64,000 bases of DNA from an uncultured Eubacteriales bacterium (GCA_934489735.1 CAKSSR010000007.1:10982-74981), one strand, 5' to 3'. Positions 36,876 through 46,418 are shown, counted from the stretch's first letter. Program-made: numbers and translations. The notes: generated from the letters alone by a model not told the origin.

Positions 36876-38210
36876 GAAAATTATGACGTTGGATGAAAAA
36901 AATAAAGCAACAGATGAAATTTTTTAGAGGAGGAATGCAAAATGAAAAAGTACTTATTGCTTTTTTTGATGATTCTTTTATCGTCGGCAATGTTTATGCC
37001 AGCAAATGGGCTAGGTCTAAGATTAACGGTAAAATCAGGTAAAGTAAAATATTTGAATTCTTCTAGATATTACCATGTTGAAGTGGAACCGAATGGAACT
37101 TTAATTGTGAGATCTAAAGGGGATACGCCGTATGTGACCTCAAGTGGAATAGTAAAGATAGAGGGCGGTAAAGTAGGAACGTTAATTAATGAAGATAGTG
37201 GAAATGTATATGTAACCAGTGGAACAGTTGTATCATTAAATAGCGTGAGTAGCGGAGAAATAGTTATAGCAACACTTGGAGAAGTACAATTTTTAGACAA
37301 TCGAGGTACAGGGAAAATAAGTATAAAAGAGAGTGGAATAGTGGATCAACTGAATAACTATGCCAGTGGGGAAATAACTGTATCCGGGGGAACTATAGAT
37401 TTATTGTATAACCAAGGAACAGGAGAGATAAATGTAAAACAGTCTGGAACAGTGAATAAATTAAATAACCGAGGGATAGGAGAGATAAATGTAACATAAG
37501 GTGGAAAGGTAGGTGGGTTGGAAAACTATAATAATGGCAAAGTGACAGTAGAAGGAACGAAAGGTGCTACATCAATAAAAGAATTAAATAATGGAGGTGA
37601 TGCAACGATAACTGTGTCCCAAGGAACTATACAATTATTAAATAACTCAGGAAAAGGAGAGGTAAATGTAACACAGTCTGGAGTAGTGAATAAATTAAAT
37701 AACTATAATAATGGTAAAGTGACGGTAGAAGGAACCGGAGGGACTATAAAATTATTAAATAACTCAGGAATAGGAGGGGTAAATGTAACACGGTCTGGAG
37801 TAGTGAATGAATTAAATAACCAAGGAATAGGAGAGATAAATGTAACACAGTTTGGAATAGTGCAGAGGTTGTACAACGGTAATAATGGTAAGGTGACGGT
37901 AAATGGAATGAATGTTATGTCAGTAATAGAATTACATAATATAAGGGATGGAGCAATAATTTTATCGGGAGGAACGGTGGGATCATTAAATAATGCGGGC
38001 AGAGGAGAAATAAATGTAGAACAGTCTGGAGTAGTGAATAGATTGGGTAACTATGCTGACGGGAAAGTAATAGTAAATAGCGAAACGGATGCAGTGGCGG
38101 TAACGACATTAAATAATACAGGTAACGGAGCGATAACTGTATCTAAAGGAATAGTAGGAACGATTACAGGTAAAGGAACGATCAATATAAATGGCGGAAC
38201 AGTCAGGAAA
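36100..38210 (+). repeat. Coding repeats of the two beta-solenoid genes
   Basis: About 175-bp units with near-identical blocks such as ATTAAATAATAGAGG, GGAGAGATAAATGTAAC and GGCAAAGTGACAGT occur many times in both genes. This is a substrate for recombination between them. Confidence 0.7.
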
Positions 38211-40296
38211 ATTGAAGGCGGGGGGTACTACGACAATAACTAATGGAACAATAGAAGACTTGAATTTTGGAGGAACCATTGATATAAAAGGTGGAGAAAT
38301 TAATAATTTAAAAAGTAATAATTCAAGAGGTGTTGATATATATGCAGGAATTGTACATAATTTAGTAGCACAAGTAGTTAATGTTAAGGAACGTGCTAGG
38401 CCTACTATAGGAGGAAATATAAATAAATTAAAAATTACAAAAGGAAGCAAGATGGTTTTAGCAACAGGATCTGCAATTGTTTTGAATAGTTTAAAATATA
38501 TCGACGGCGGCATTGAAAAAGACATCCCTGATTATGAAATCAGGACGTATGTGACAATAAATAATCCAGCATCGGGTGAAAATAGGGCAATGGTATGTTG
38601 TAAAGATTCAAGAACATATGAGCTCTTTAGAAAGTATAATAAGAAAAATGAATCAGAAGATGTAAGTACAAGTGATATAGTTAAGTTTTCGTTATTGACG
38701 ATGTGTACAAAATCTGACGAAATTGAAGATTCTAACGATAAGGATAAAGATATTTTAATGGGAATATATGTACCTTCAGGGATAATTATTGCTATAAATG
38801 AGAAGACATTGCCAGGCGCTGTTGTAGAGAAAGGGGCAGTACTTCAAATTGTAGATGACTTGACTAATATTGATAAATTGATAAGTTATGGCAACAGTAT
38901 TATGTCATCGGGAGTGGTTAAGGAATTAGAAGTTAAAAGCGGAGGAAATGTTAAGATCTCTGGGGGAAAGGTAACTAATGTAAAGGTAGAACAAGGTGGG
39001 AATTTAAATATTAAGAGTAGAAATTCATATATCGTAGGGAATATGAATGTAGAAGGCAATGTTGATTTTAATGGAGGCAGAGTAAAATTAGATGAGGAAT
39101 ATCAAAGTTGTACGTGCACTTCGTCAACATGTAAGTGCTGTACGGCAGATGTAAGCAATGCAAGTTGTGAATGTAGTGATAAAGGGGAATGTCGTTATAA
39201 TAAGATTGCAATAAGTAATGGGGGAACAATGAGCATAAACAGTGGAAACATAGAAGTGCCAATAAAAGTATCCGGAGGTAAATTGACGATAAACGGAGGG
39301 AAGATTGGCAATCATATGCTTATTGATACAGGTAGTACTTTAGTAATAAGTAATAGCCAGCTTGGTATGAGTACAAGCTCTTTGGACATAAGAGGGGGAG
39401 ACGTGATTATAGAAAATAGTACATTGGATTTTAAAAATAGCAGGGACGCAGATGGTAATGTAAAAGAAAATATTTTGACTTTGAAAAATAAAGATAGTAG
39501 CCTAAAACTAAGTAATGTCAATATAAATAGCGAAGCAACTGCAGTGGAAGTTATAAATGGTAAACTAGTTGTAGATGGAAGCACTAATGAAATTAAAGCG
39601 AGAAATATAGGAATTTGCGTCAAGGGAGGCACAGTAGAAATTAATGGGGGAACCATTAACGGAGCTAAGACTGGAATCGAATGTAGTGCAGGAAGCTTGA
39701 TGGTCAGAGGAGGAACAATAAGAAATTGTACGACAGGTATTTACCAACCAAAGGGGACAGGAGTAACCGTTAATAATGTAGAAATAACTGATTGCGGCGC
39801 AGCAATAGATGTTTATGACGGCACATGCAATATATACAGGGGAACTATAAAAAGATGCAGCGTGGCGGTAGTTAGTCGTAAAAAGTCTAAGATCAACTTT
39901 TGTAATGTGAATAATAGTAATGACAAAGATGAAAAGAATACTAAACCTACTTTTAATATAAACTCTTGTTACGTATGTATGATTATAGAAGAAGACGGAG
40001 AAATATCGACTCCTGATTTGAGTGGATCTGATACCGATATAAAAGTAGAAGAAAATGCAAACATCTCTATGAAAAATTATATGAGTGGGATAGAAGTCTA
40101 TTATCGAAATGGTAAGAAATTTAACCCGGGAACAATTGGAGGGAAAGTAACCTTTAATAAATATATAGATATATATGGGCAACAAAAAGGATATGATTAC
40201 GTCATTATATTGGACGATGATCAATTTGATTCGGAAATTGAGACTTATTATAAAGCAAAAGAAGCAAATGTTTACTTAAAGCATAAAACGGCTTAA
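36942..40296 (+). pseudogene. Long beta-solenoid surface protein, interrupted by TAA and a G6 frameshift
   Basis: The start mirrors the upstream gene (MKKYLLLFLMILLSSAMFMPA, RBS AGAGGAGG). Frame 1 runs to an in-frame TAA at 37497-37499 where other repeats have Gln (NVTQ/NVKQ), continues to 38243, and is then out of phase with the remaining 700 codons (to 40296). The phase change coincides with six G at 38220-38225; one G fewer would give ...EGGGTTTITNGT and a continuous product of about 1118 residues. The C-terminal half has longer pectate-lyase-like coils, a Cys-rich insertion (39108-39200) and a non-repetitive tail. Either decayed or phase-variable. Confidence 0.75.
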
Positions 40297-40303
40297 ATAA
40301 ATG

Positions 40304-40336
40304 TCTGGGGATATGACTTATCTCCAGATTTTTTTT
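40304..40336 (+). terminator. Terminator of beta-solenoid unit
   Basis: TCTGGGGATA (40304-40313) pairs with TATCTCCAGA (40319-40328), followed by TTTTTTTT. Confidence 0.9.
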
Positions 40337-40424
40337 ATAAAATTTCAGGGCAGGCCAAGGCAAGTATAAAAAAAATAGCAAAATAGCTTCCAAAAGATTA
40401 AATTTGAAAGCCATTATGTTGAAT

Positions 40425-41114
40425 TTATTTAGATTTTTTTAAAATTTCTAAGGGATTTATAAATTTATTGTCTTTTTTTATTGACAGATGAAGATGATGT
40501 TCTTCCTTTGACTCAATTGGAATCTCCCCAATTATTGCAATATCTTGACCTGAGGTTACACTGTCCCCTTTTTTTACTAAGACTTGCTCATCAAGGCCTG
40601 AATAATATGCTGTAAAGTCATTATGGTCTATGATAATTGTAGTTCCAAAGTTGGAATCCGAATTAATATCTTTAACGACGCCGTCCGTTATTGACCTGAC
40701 TTTGTTTCCTTTCTCTGCCTTGAAGTCGACTCCATTATGGATTCTCCAATCGTTTAAAGTTTTAGAGTAGATTGGTTTATTATCGCTAAAATTCTTTATT
40801 ATTTCTTCGCCTGAAGGGAAAAATATATTTTTGTTTTTGTCTTCTTTTGCAGATGTTTGCTTGATTTTTTCACTATTTGGAGACTTTTTCTCTGAAGTTT
40901 CTGGCTTTTGTTTGTTGGTATCCTTTTTTTCATGCTTGTTTGATGAACTTTCTATAGCTGAGCTATTGATTTTTTCAGTTTCTTCTTTATTTGATACCAT
41001 GATCTTATTTATGTTGCTATAAGCAAAAAATGCAGATATGAATACGGCTACAAGACATATGCTTAATGCAATATAAAAACCCCTGCTCTTTGATTCGTTT
41101 TGATTTTCTTTCAT
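40425..41114 (-). CDS. spoIIQ: M23 (LytM) domain protein, SpoIIQ-like
   Basis: A 229-residue protein with one N-terminal transmembrane helix (about 13-33), a Lys/Ser/Glu-rich spacer and a C-terminal LytM domain. Both zinc motifs look complete: H-x3-D in IHNGVDF and H-x-H in HHLHLSI, as in clostridial SpoIIQ, unlike the degenerate B. subtilis protein. SpoIIQ in the forespore membrane contacts SpoIIIAH to join mother cell and forespore. ATG at 41114 follows GGAGGTG. Close linkage to spoIIIAA supports the sporulation call; a plain cell-wall hydrolase is the alternative. Confidence 0.75.
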   Translation of the reverse strand: MKENQNESKSRGFYIALSICLVAVFISAFFAYSNINKIMVSNKEETEKINSSAIESSSNKHEKKDTNKQKPETSEKKSPNSEKIKQTSAKEDKNKNIFFPSGEEIIKNFSDNKPIYSKTLNDWRIHNGVDFKAEKGNKVRSITDGVVKDINSDSNFGTTIIIDHNDFTAYYSGLDEQVLVKKGDSVTSGQDIAIIGEIPIESKEEHHLHLSIKKDNKFINPLEILKKSK

Positions 41115-41193
41115 AAAAGTTAGCACCTCCAATTCATATTGTTGGCAATAACTTTATGAAATATAACAATTCATTAAAATAAATTTAAATATC

Positions 41194-41523
41194 TCAAGCT
41201 CCGGATCCAAATAGTGGACAAAAACAACCGCCCTTGCCATATCCTACAGCAGTGCAACCACATTTATCCCCTCCGCCAAGTCCTCCTATACAAAGGGTGA
41301 ACCCACCTGACACATTTTCTAAAAAGTCATCCGAAATTGTATTATATTCTTTAATTTCTTGATAGGTGAAGTCAAAACCATTCCTTTTTGCTAGTTTTAT
41401 TATATCATTTATCATTTCGTCTTGACTTAAGTCTTTCCTACTTTCGATATTTATTACTTCTTTTTTTAAATTTTCATCAGAATTTAATTTGTTATAAAAC
41501 ATTTCAATATCTTTTCTTGACAT
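41194..41523 (-). CDS. RiPP precursor with Nif11-like leader (peptide 3)
   Basis: A 109-residue peptide: a leader of about 74 residues (MSRKDIEMFYNKLNSDENLK..., with GFDFTYQEIKEY) ending in a double-Gly site (ENVSGG), then a 35-residue core with five Cys. The core contains CGCTAVGYGKGGCFCP, matching CxC-x3-GYGK-x-G-CxCP shared by all three precursors. The leader resembles Nif11-type leaders used by several RiPP classes. Last gene of the operon, 3 bp after peptide 2. Confidence 0.88.
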   Translation of the reverse strand: MSRKDIEMFYNKLNSDENLKKEVINIESRKDLSQDEMINDIIKLAKRNGFDFTYQEIKEYNTISDDFLENVSGGFTLCIGGLGGGDKCGCTAVGYGKGGCFCPLFGSGA

Positions 41524-41526
41524 ATC

Positions 41527-41877
41527 TTAATTACTTCCTCCTCCAACGATAGGACAGGTACAACCACCCTTGCCATATCCAAATACATAGCAACCACAGC
41601 CTTTACCAGCTCCAACACTGACACATACAGATAGCCCTCCGGATATGTTTTTTAGTTCTTCGTCACCTATTTCAGCACTCATGCGTTCATATTCTAAAAA
41701 TTCTTCGTATGAGAAATCAAATCCATATTTCTTAGCCAGTGGTATTACTTTGTTTTTTATAGCATCTTTCTTTTTAAAATTTATTTCATTCATTAAGTCT
41801 CTTTCGGTTTGCTTTAATTTCTCTTTAAGATTATCATTTTTGGCTATTTTATTATAGAATTCATCAATCTTTTCCAT
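41527..41877 (-). CDS. RiPP precursor with Nif11-like leader (peptide 2)
   Basis: A 116-residue peptide: a leader of 81 residues with YGFDFSYEEFLEYERMSAE and the cleavage site KNISGG, then a 35-residue core with five Cys (CGCYVFGYGKGGCTCP). Six bp separate it from the radical SAM gene. Cys and Gly positions agree with the other two cores while the residues between vary, as expected of a selected peptide family. Confidence 0.88.
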   Translation of the reverse strand: MEKIDEFYNKIAKNDNLKEKLKQTERDLMNEINFKKKDAIKNKVIPLAKKYGFDFSYEEFLEYERMSAEIGDEELKNISGGLSVCVSVGAGKGCGCYVFGYGKGGCTCPIVGGGSN

Positions 41878-41883
41878 AAAGTT

Positions 41884-43266
41884 TTAAACCACATCCAATC
41901 GTATAATATTTTTAATCTTATTTATATAATCATTTTTAAATATCGTGCATATAGATTTGTCTATTCCTAGATAGTTTTTATCAGATATTAATGCGCTGGC
42001 TCTACATCCTCCACCACACGTCAATTTGTGCTCACAGTTGTTACAAGTCTCGTTATTGTCTAGTAAGTCCTTTAATTTGTAATTGACTAAGGCAAGATAA
42101 TGCGAATCCTTTAATGCGCTTGATAAAGGTATCTCAATGATGTTAGTTTTGTTATCAATATCTAATCCGGATAAAGAAAAGCATGGCAATATGCTTCCGT
42201 CTGGAGAAATATACATGTTCTTTTTTGCATGATCGCATAATTTGCAATCCAATGCCTTGACAGTTCCATCAAATTTTTCAGCCGGGATAATGTAATCCTT
42301 AGTCCCCTTGTCACAGTAGAAGAATCCTCCTAAATGTAGCGATAAGGGAGAGTGATTATTTAAGAACTTTGGTATATAATCTAAGTATATGTCGTATAAT
42401 TCTTCATAACTTAAATCATATTTGCCATTTTCTTTTATCCATTCACCTGAGTTTCCAACTGGATTTGTCTTTAAACTTGTTACTCCTATGCTTGCTAGAT
42501 AGTTGATCGTGCTTTCTAGAGTGTGGGAGTTTAATCTGTGAAGACACATTTCAACATCTATTGGGAATTCGTATTTGTTTATTAATTTTATCGCTTTTAT
42601 TGCCATTTGTTCGGCTCCGGTTACATTTCTTAACCAATCATGAAAACAAAGTCCATCGAAACTTAAAGAAAATATCGGTCTTAGGTTCCTATTTTTTATT
42701 TCATTTAGTAATTTCTCATCGACCAGTGATCCATTTGTATATATATGGCTTATATTTATTCTATTTTTTATCAATGCGTCTATTATATCTAAAAAGTCTT
42801 TCCTTAATAAAGGCTCTCCGCCGGTTAATGAAACGTTGTTTATTCCACATTGATGAAGCTGATCAATTATATATAGACATTTGTCTAATGATAATTCGTC
42901 ATACTTGTGGCTCGGCGATGACATGCAACAATGACGACACTTAAAGTTACATTTGCCTGTTATCGACCAATGCGCTGTGTGTACGTATTCATTATTAAAT
43001 TCTTTTAACTTTTGATAGTCGTCTAGCTTTCGATCGCTTTCGCTTATTATATTTAATTCTTTGAATCTGTCTATATATTTCCTGTGAATTGGTAAAATAT
43101 AGAACGAATTTGTATTAGTACGTCCATCACAGAACGATAGGGCTTGAAATTGTATGTCACTTAGAAACAAAGTCTCTCCAAATTCTAAATTGCACAATGC
43201 ATACGGGGTGTCAGTCCATTTCCTTAATGCATAGTTGTCATTTAGTCTAAATGTCTTCTCGTTCAT
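41884..43266 (-). CDS. Radical SAM/SPASM peptide maturase
   Basis: A 460-residue enzyme. Residues about 10-80 look like a PqqD/RRE-type peptide-recognition domain; the radical SAM cluster is C106-x3-C110-x2-C113 (CNFKCRHC), followed by TGGEPLLR for SAM binding; the C-terminal SPASM region has CKLCDHAKKNMYISPDG and CNNCEHKLTCGGGCRA for auxiliary 4Fe-4S clusters. It should modify the three adjacent precursors, by thioether bond formation, epimerisation or, given the X-Y-G core motif, tyramine excision. It lies between precursor 1 and precursors 2-3 with gaps of 2 and 6 bp. No transporter or protease is linked. Confidence 0.9.
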   Translation of the reverse strand: MNEKTFRLNDNYALRKWTDTPYALCNLEFGETLFLSDIQFQALSFCDGRTNTNSFYILPIHRKYIDRFKELNIISESDRKLDDYQKLKEFNNEYVHTAHWSITGKCNFKCRHCCMSSPSHKYDELSLDKCLYIIDQLHQCGINNVSLTGGEPLLRKDFLDIIDALIKNRINISHIYTNGSLVDEKLLNEIKNRNLRPIFSLSFDGLCFHDWLRNVTGAEQMAIKAIKLINKYEFPIDVEMCLHRLNSHTLESTINYLASIGVTSLKTNPVGNSGEWIKENGKYDLSYEELYDIYLDYIPKFLNNHSPLSLHLGGFFYCDKGTKDYIIPAEKFDGTVKALDCKLCDHAKKNMYISPDGSILPCFSLSGLDIDNKTNIIEIPLSSALKDSHYLALVNYKLKDLLDNNETCNNCEHKLTCGGGCRASALISDKNYLGIDKSICTIFKNDYINKIKNIIRLDVV

Positions 43267-43268
43267 GT

Positions 43269-43607
43269 CTATTTACCATATCCTATCCCTGGACAATAGC
43301 ATCCCGTTTTCCCGTATCCCGCTAGGGTACAGAAACATTGATTACCTCCTCCAAAAGTCATACAAATTGTTTTGCCTCCTGATGCATTTTCTGATGCATC
43401 GTTATCTATTTCTTTGCCTTTTTCATATTGCTTTAAGTCCTCTGATGAAATATTACAACCTGACTCTTGAATTATATATTCGATTTTCTTCTCTTTTAAT
43501 TTCTCTATATCAAATATTATCTCATTATTTATAATTTTCATGTCTTTTTGTAATTTTTCATTCGTTGCCATTTCATTGAAAAAGTTTTCTACTTCTTTTA
43601 CAGACAT
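43269..43607 (-). CDS. RiPP precursor with Nif11-like leader (peptide 1)
   Basis: A 112-residue peptide: a leader of 78 residues ending ENASGG, then a 34-residue core with CFCTLAGYGKTGCYCP and a second GYGK at the very C-terminus. First gene of the operon, with GAGGTGAT before the ATG and only 2 bp between its stop and the maturase start. Its leader is more diverged than those of the other two. Confidence 0.88.
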   Translation of the reverse strand: MSVKEVENFFNEMATNEKLQKDMKIINNEIIFDIEKLKEKKIEYIIQESGCNISSEDLKQYEKGKEIDNDASENASGGKTICMTFGGGNQCFCTLAGYGKTGCYCPGIGYGK

Positions 43608-43724
43608 TTAAATCACCTCTATATTCTTATTTTGTTATTAATAAATTCATTTTATTCCTTTAATCATAAATAAAGTTGCTCATTAATATAATTATTTAAA
43701 AGATTTTGATAGGGGACAAGTAAA

Positions 43725-44660
43725 ATGGAAAAATTTAATGAAGTATGTAACAATCTGATAGAGCAAGTGAAGACAGTCTTGATGAAAGTACCTAATAACG
43801 TAAAGGCATCGGTTTACGAAATTAGAATAAGAGCAAATAAACCAATACAATTGATTTGCAAAGATAATATATATTTTGTAAAAAGTAATGGCTATTTGAC
43901 AGAAAGCGTAAATGATTCGGAATTTATAATAAATATTGAGACAATAAGTGATATGTTTAATAAAATCTGTAATTATTCGGTATATAGCTACCAGGAAGAA
44001 TTAAAAAATGGCTACATAACTATTAACGGGGGACATAGAATAGGAATATGTGGGACAACTATCGTTAAGAATGATAATATAGAAAGTATTAGAAATATAT
44101 CATCATTGAATATAAGAATATCTAGAAATATTAAAAATGTATCAAAAAGGATATTCGATTTACTTAAGGATAAAGTATTATCAGGTATGTTAATAGTGGG
44201 ACCACCATGTTCCGGTAAGACAACTTTACTGAGGGATATAGCTTATAACCTATCACTTGGAATTTACTTGAAACCAAAAAAAGTTGTTATAATTGATGAA
44301 AGAAATGAAATATCCGGGAGTTATATGGGAGTGAGCTCCTATGACCTGGGATTGAGTGACATTATCAATGAATGTCCAAAAAAGTATGGAATTATATCAG
44401 CAATTAGATCTATGTCACCAGATGTTATCGTTTGCGATGAAATAGGAGACCAAAACGATGCAATCGGATTGACGTATGGAATGAATGCGGGAGTGCCAAT
44501 TATATCTACAATGCATGCAAATTCTTTCGAGGAATTAAAAAAAAGACCTCAGGCTAATGAAGTCTTAAAAACGAAAGCGTTTAATATTATATTGATATTG
44601 GATAGAAATGAGAAGTGTAAGATAGACAGTATCATAAGCTTGGATGGGGTTGCGCTATGA
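43725..44660 (+). CDS. spoIIIAA: Stage III sporulation ATPase SpoIIIAA
   Basis: A 311-residue cytosolic ATPase of the SpoIIIA-Q channel between mother cell and forespore, related to type II/IV secretion ATPases. Walker A is GPPCSGKTT, Walker B region VIVCDEIG, and the YSVYSYQEELKNGYITINGGHRIG block is family-specific. It is divergent from the RiPP operon and overlaps spoIIIAB by 4 bp. Normally it heads an eight-gene operon. Confidence 0.94.
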   Translation: MEKFNEVCNNLIEQVKTVLMKVPNNVKASVYEIRIRANKPIQLICKDNIYFVKSNGYLTESVNDSEFIINIETISDMFNKICNYSVYSYQEELKNGYITINGGHRIGICGTTIVKNDNIESIRNISSLNIRISRNIKNVSKRIFDLLKDKVLSGMLIVGPPCSGKTTLLRDIAYNLSLGIYLKPKKVVIIDERNEISGSYMGVSSYDLGLSDIINECPKKYGIISAIRSMSPDVIVCDEIGDQNDAIGLTYGMNAGVPIISTMHANSFEELKKRPQANEVLKTKAFNIILILDRNEKCKIDSIISLDGVAL

Positions 44661-45166
44661 TAATAAAGATTATTGGTATTGCTATCGTTTTTTTATCATG
44701 CGCTATGGCAGGTATTGCAAAGGCTATGAAATTGTCATACAGAGTGAAATTTTTAGAGAATTATTTGGAATTTGTTATATATGTTAAGACACAGATTAAA
44801 TATTCTCATATGGATATAGTGAGTATAATAAAAAATTATAATAATGATAATGAGGATATCCATAATATGATAAGCACGTGCTTGAACGAAATAAACAGAG
44901 GGAAGAGCTTTGATAACGCTTGGAAGATAGCATCTGAAAAATGTTTGAATGATTTACTCTGCAGTGACGATATATCAATAATATCATCGTTTTCAAATGC
45001 ATTGGGGAAGTCTGATATAGAGGGCCAACAGAATCATTGCTTACTTAATGAAGAAAATATAAGAAATCGTATAAAAATGGCAAGGAATGATAACGAAAAA
45101 AAGAATAAATTGTATATCGGTATGGGAATTTTAGTTGGGGCTTGTATATCTGTTATCTTTATATAA
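44657..45166 (+). CDS. spoIIIAB: Stage III sporulation protein SpoIIIAB
   Basis: A 169-residue, normal-length protein with N- and C-terminal transmembrane helices and a cytoplasmic helical domain related to GspF. Family features are KAMKLSYRVKFLENYLEF and SFSNALGKSDIEGQ. Its last 36 bp overlap the 3' end of the opposite-strand amidohydrolase gene, and spoIIIAC-AH do not follow. Confidence 0.92.
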   Translation: MIIKIIGIAIVFLSCAMAGIAKAMKLSYRVKFLENYLEFVIYVKTQIKYSHMDIVSIIKNYNNDNEDIHNMISTCLNEINRGKSFDNAWKIASEKCLNDLLCSDDISIISSFSNALGKSDIEGQQNHCLLNEENIRNRIKMARNDNEKKNKLYIGMGILVGACISVIFI

Positions 45167-46261
45167 CTTTCCCTCTGTAATTATTAACTTTGGCTTATTG
45201 ATTAGTGGACTGCCGTTAAATGCTATCAAATTTGCATATTTGCCTGGCTCAATTGTTCCTACTAGATTGTCAATTTCACAAATTTTTGCCGGATTGCTTG
45301 TGATAGCCTTGATTGCTTCAAATTCGCTCATACCTTCTTGATATGCTACGTATGCACATAGTGGAAGATAATTGCATGGGAATTCTGGATGATCGCTTAT
45401 GATGGCTGTAGTAATGCCTTTGTCATTCATTATCGCCGGTGATGCCGGGGTTAGGTTTTTTAGCTCTGGCTTAGTTCTTCCCATTATAAATGGTCCTGAT
45501 AATACGCTTGCTTTTTCTTGCTTTAACTCATCCGTTATTAAATGACCGTCAGTTGCATGAATAATTACATATTTTAAATTGAATTCCTTTGCTATTCTTA
45601 TTGAAGTAAATATGTCATCGGATCTATGTGCGTGAAAAAAAGCAATTGACTTCTTGCTTATTAGTGGTAGTAATGCCTCAAGTTTTATATCATATCTTTC
45701 GTTTGGATTGTATTTCTTCGCTTTTGCTAATGTCTCTCTTATTAAGGCTGCAATTGACATTCGGGTCGCTATAGCATCCTTATGATGTGCTTTCTTGGGA
45801 TTCTCACCCATAGAAAATTTTATCCCAATTGATGACTTTATTAACATATCATCAATTCTGTTTCCAAATGTTTTGATCGCAGATATGTTCCCTGCTATCG
45901 GATTCGTACTGCCTGGACTTACTATTACCGTCGTGACACCTGCATCTAAAGCCTCTTTAAAACATCTGTCGTTCGGATTGATTGCGTCTATCACTCTTAG
46001 ATGTGGCGTGATTGGGTCTGATATTTCGTTGACATCATCTCCTTCTGAACATAATGAATCTTCAATTATCCCTAAATGATTATGTGCATCTATAAATCCA
46101 GGATATATATCAAGTCCATTTAAATCAATTACTTTTTCATCGCTATTTAATGATTTTATGTTCTTATCTACTTTTTCTATAAATTCTTTATTGATCTTTA
46201 TGTCCCCAATGAATTCGTTTTGATCTATCATGTTATGTATTTTTGCATTTTTTATTATCAT
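45131..46261 (-). CDS. Amidohydrolase family protein
   Basis: A 376-residue metal-dependent hydrolase with an urease-like N- and C-terminal beta-sandwich. The first metal motif is DAHNHLG, further ligands are likely in HAHRSDD, IHATDGH and SDHPEFP, and the tail GTIEPGKYANLIAFNG is typical. It resembles imidazolonepropionase-like and adenine-deaminase-like amidohydrolases common in Clostridia, substrate unknown. It intrudes where spoIIIAC should be, convergent with spoIIIAB. Confidence 0.85.
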   Translation of the reverse strand: MIIKNAKIHNMIDQNEFIGDIKINKEFIEKVDKNIKSLNSDEKVIDLNGLDIYPGFIDAHNHLGIIEDSLCSEGDDVNEISDPITPHLRVIDAINPNDRCFKEALDAGVTTVIVSPGSTNPIAGNISAIKTFGNRIDDMLIKSSIGIKFSMGENPKKAHHKDAIATRMSIAALIRETLAKAKKYNPNERYDIKLEALLPLISKKSIAFFHAHRSDDIFTSIRIAKEFNLKYVIIHATDGHLITDELKQEKASVLSGPFIMGRTKPELKNLTPASPAIMNDKGITTAIISDHPEFPCNYLPLCAYVAYQEGMSEFEAIKAITSNPAKICEIDNLVGTIEPGKYANLIAFNGSPLINKPKLIITEGKLYKDNRYTSPN

Positions 46262-46363
46262 TTTATTACTTCCTCCATCCCAGAGAGAACCTTAAATTTT
46301 ATGACTAAATATTAATATATTCCTGCTTTTTTCGTCTTTGTTGTTAATAATTGAATAAACTAT

Positions 46364-46400
46364 AATCCCACCTGAACGAATGGCTCTGGTGGGATTTCCT
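46364..46400. terminator. Hairpin between amidohydrolase and yabR
   Basis: AATCCCACC pairs with GGTGGGATT around a 12-bp loop; T-rich flanks are modest. Probably ends the yabR transcript on the minus strand. Confidence 0.5.
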
Positions 46401-46418
46401 TATTGATTGAAACAATAA

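Noticed and set aside
36100..38210. CRISPR-like array from regular short repeats
   Set aside because: The repeats are in-frame coding repeats of beta-solenoid proteins with variable length and no unique spacers.
39565..40224. 219-residue reverse frame rich in Tyr and Ile
   Set aside because: Shadow of the beta-solenoid coding strand with no start signal.
16950..40300. TAA reassigned to glutamine
   Set aside because: Housekeeping genes such as pfkA, obg and the TrmN6-like gene end in TAA at their expected lengths, so the in-frame TAA codons are better read as nonsense mutations.
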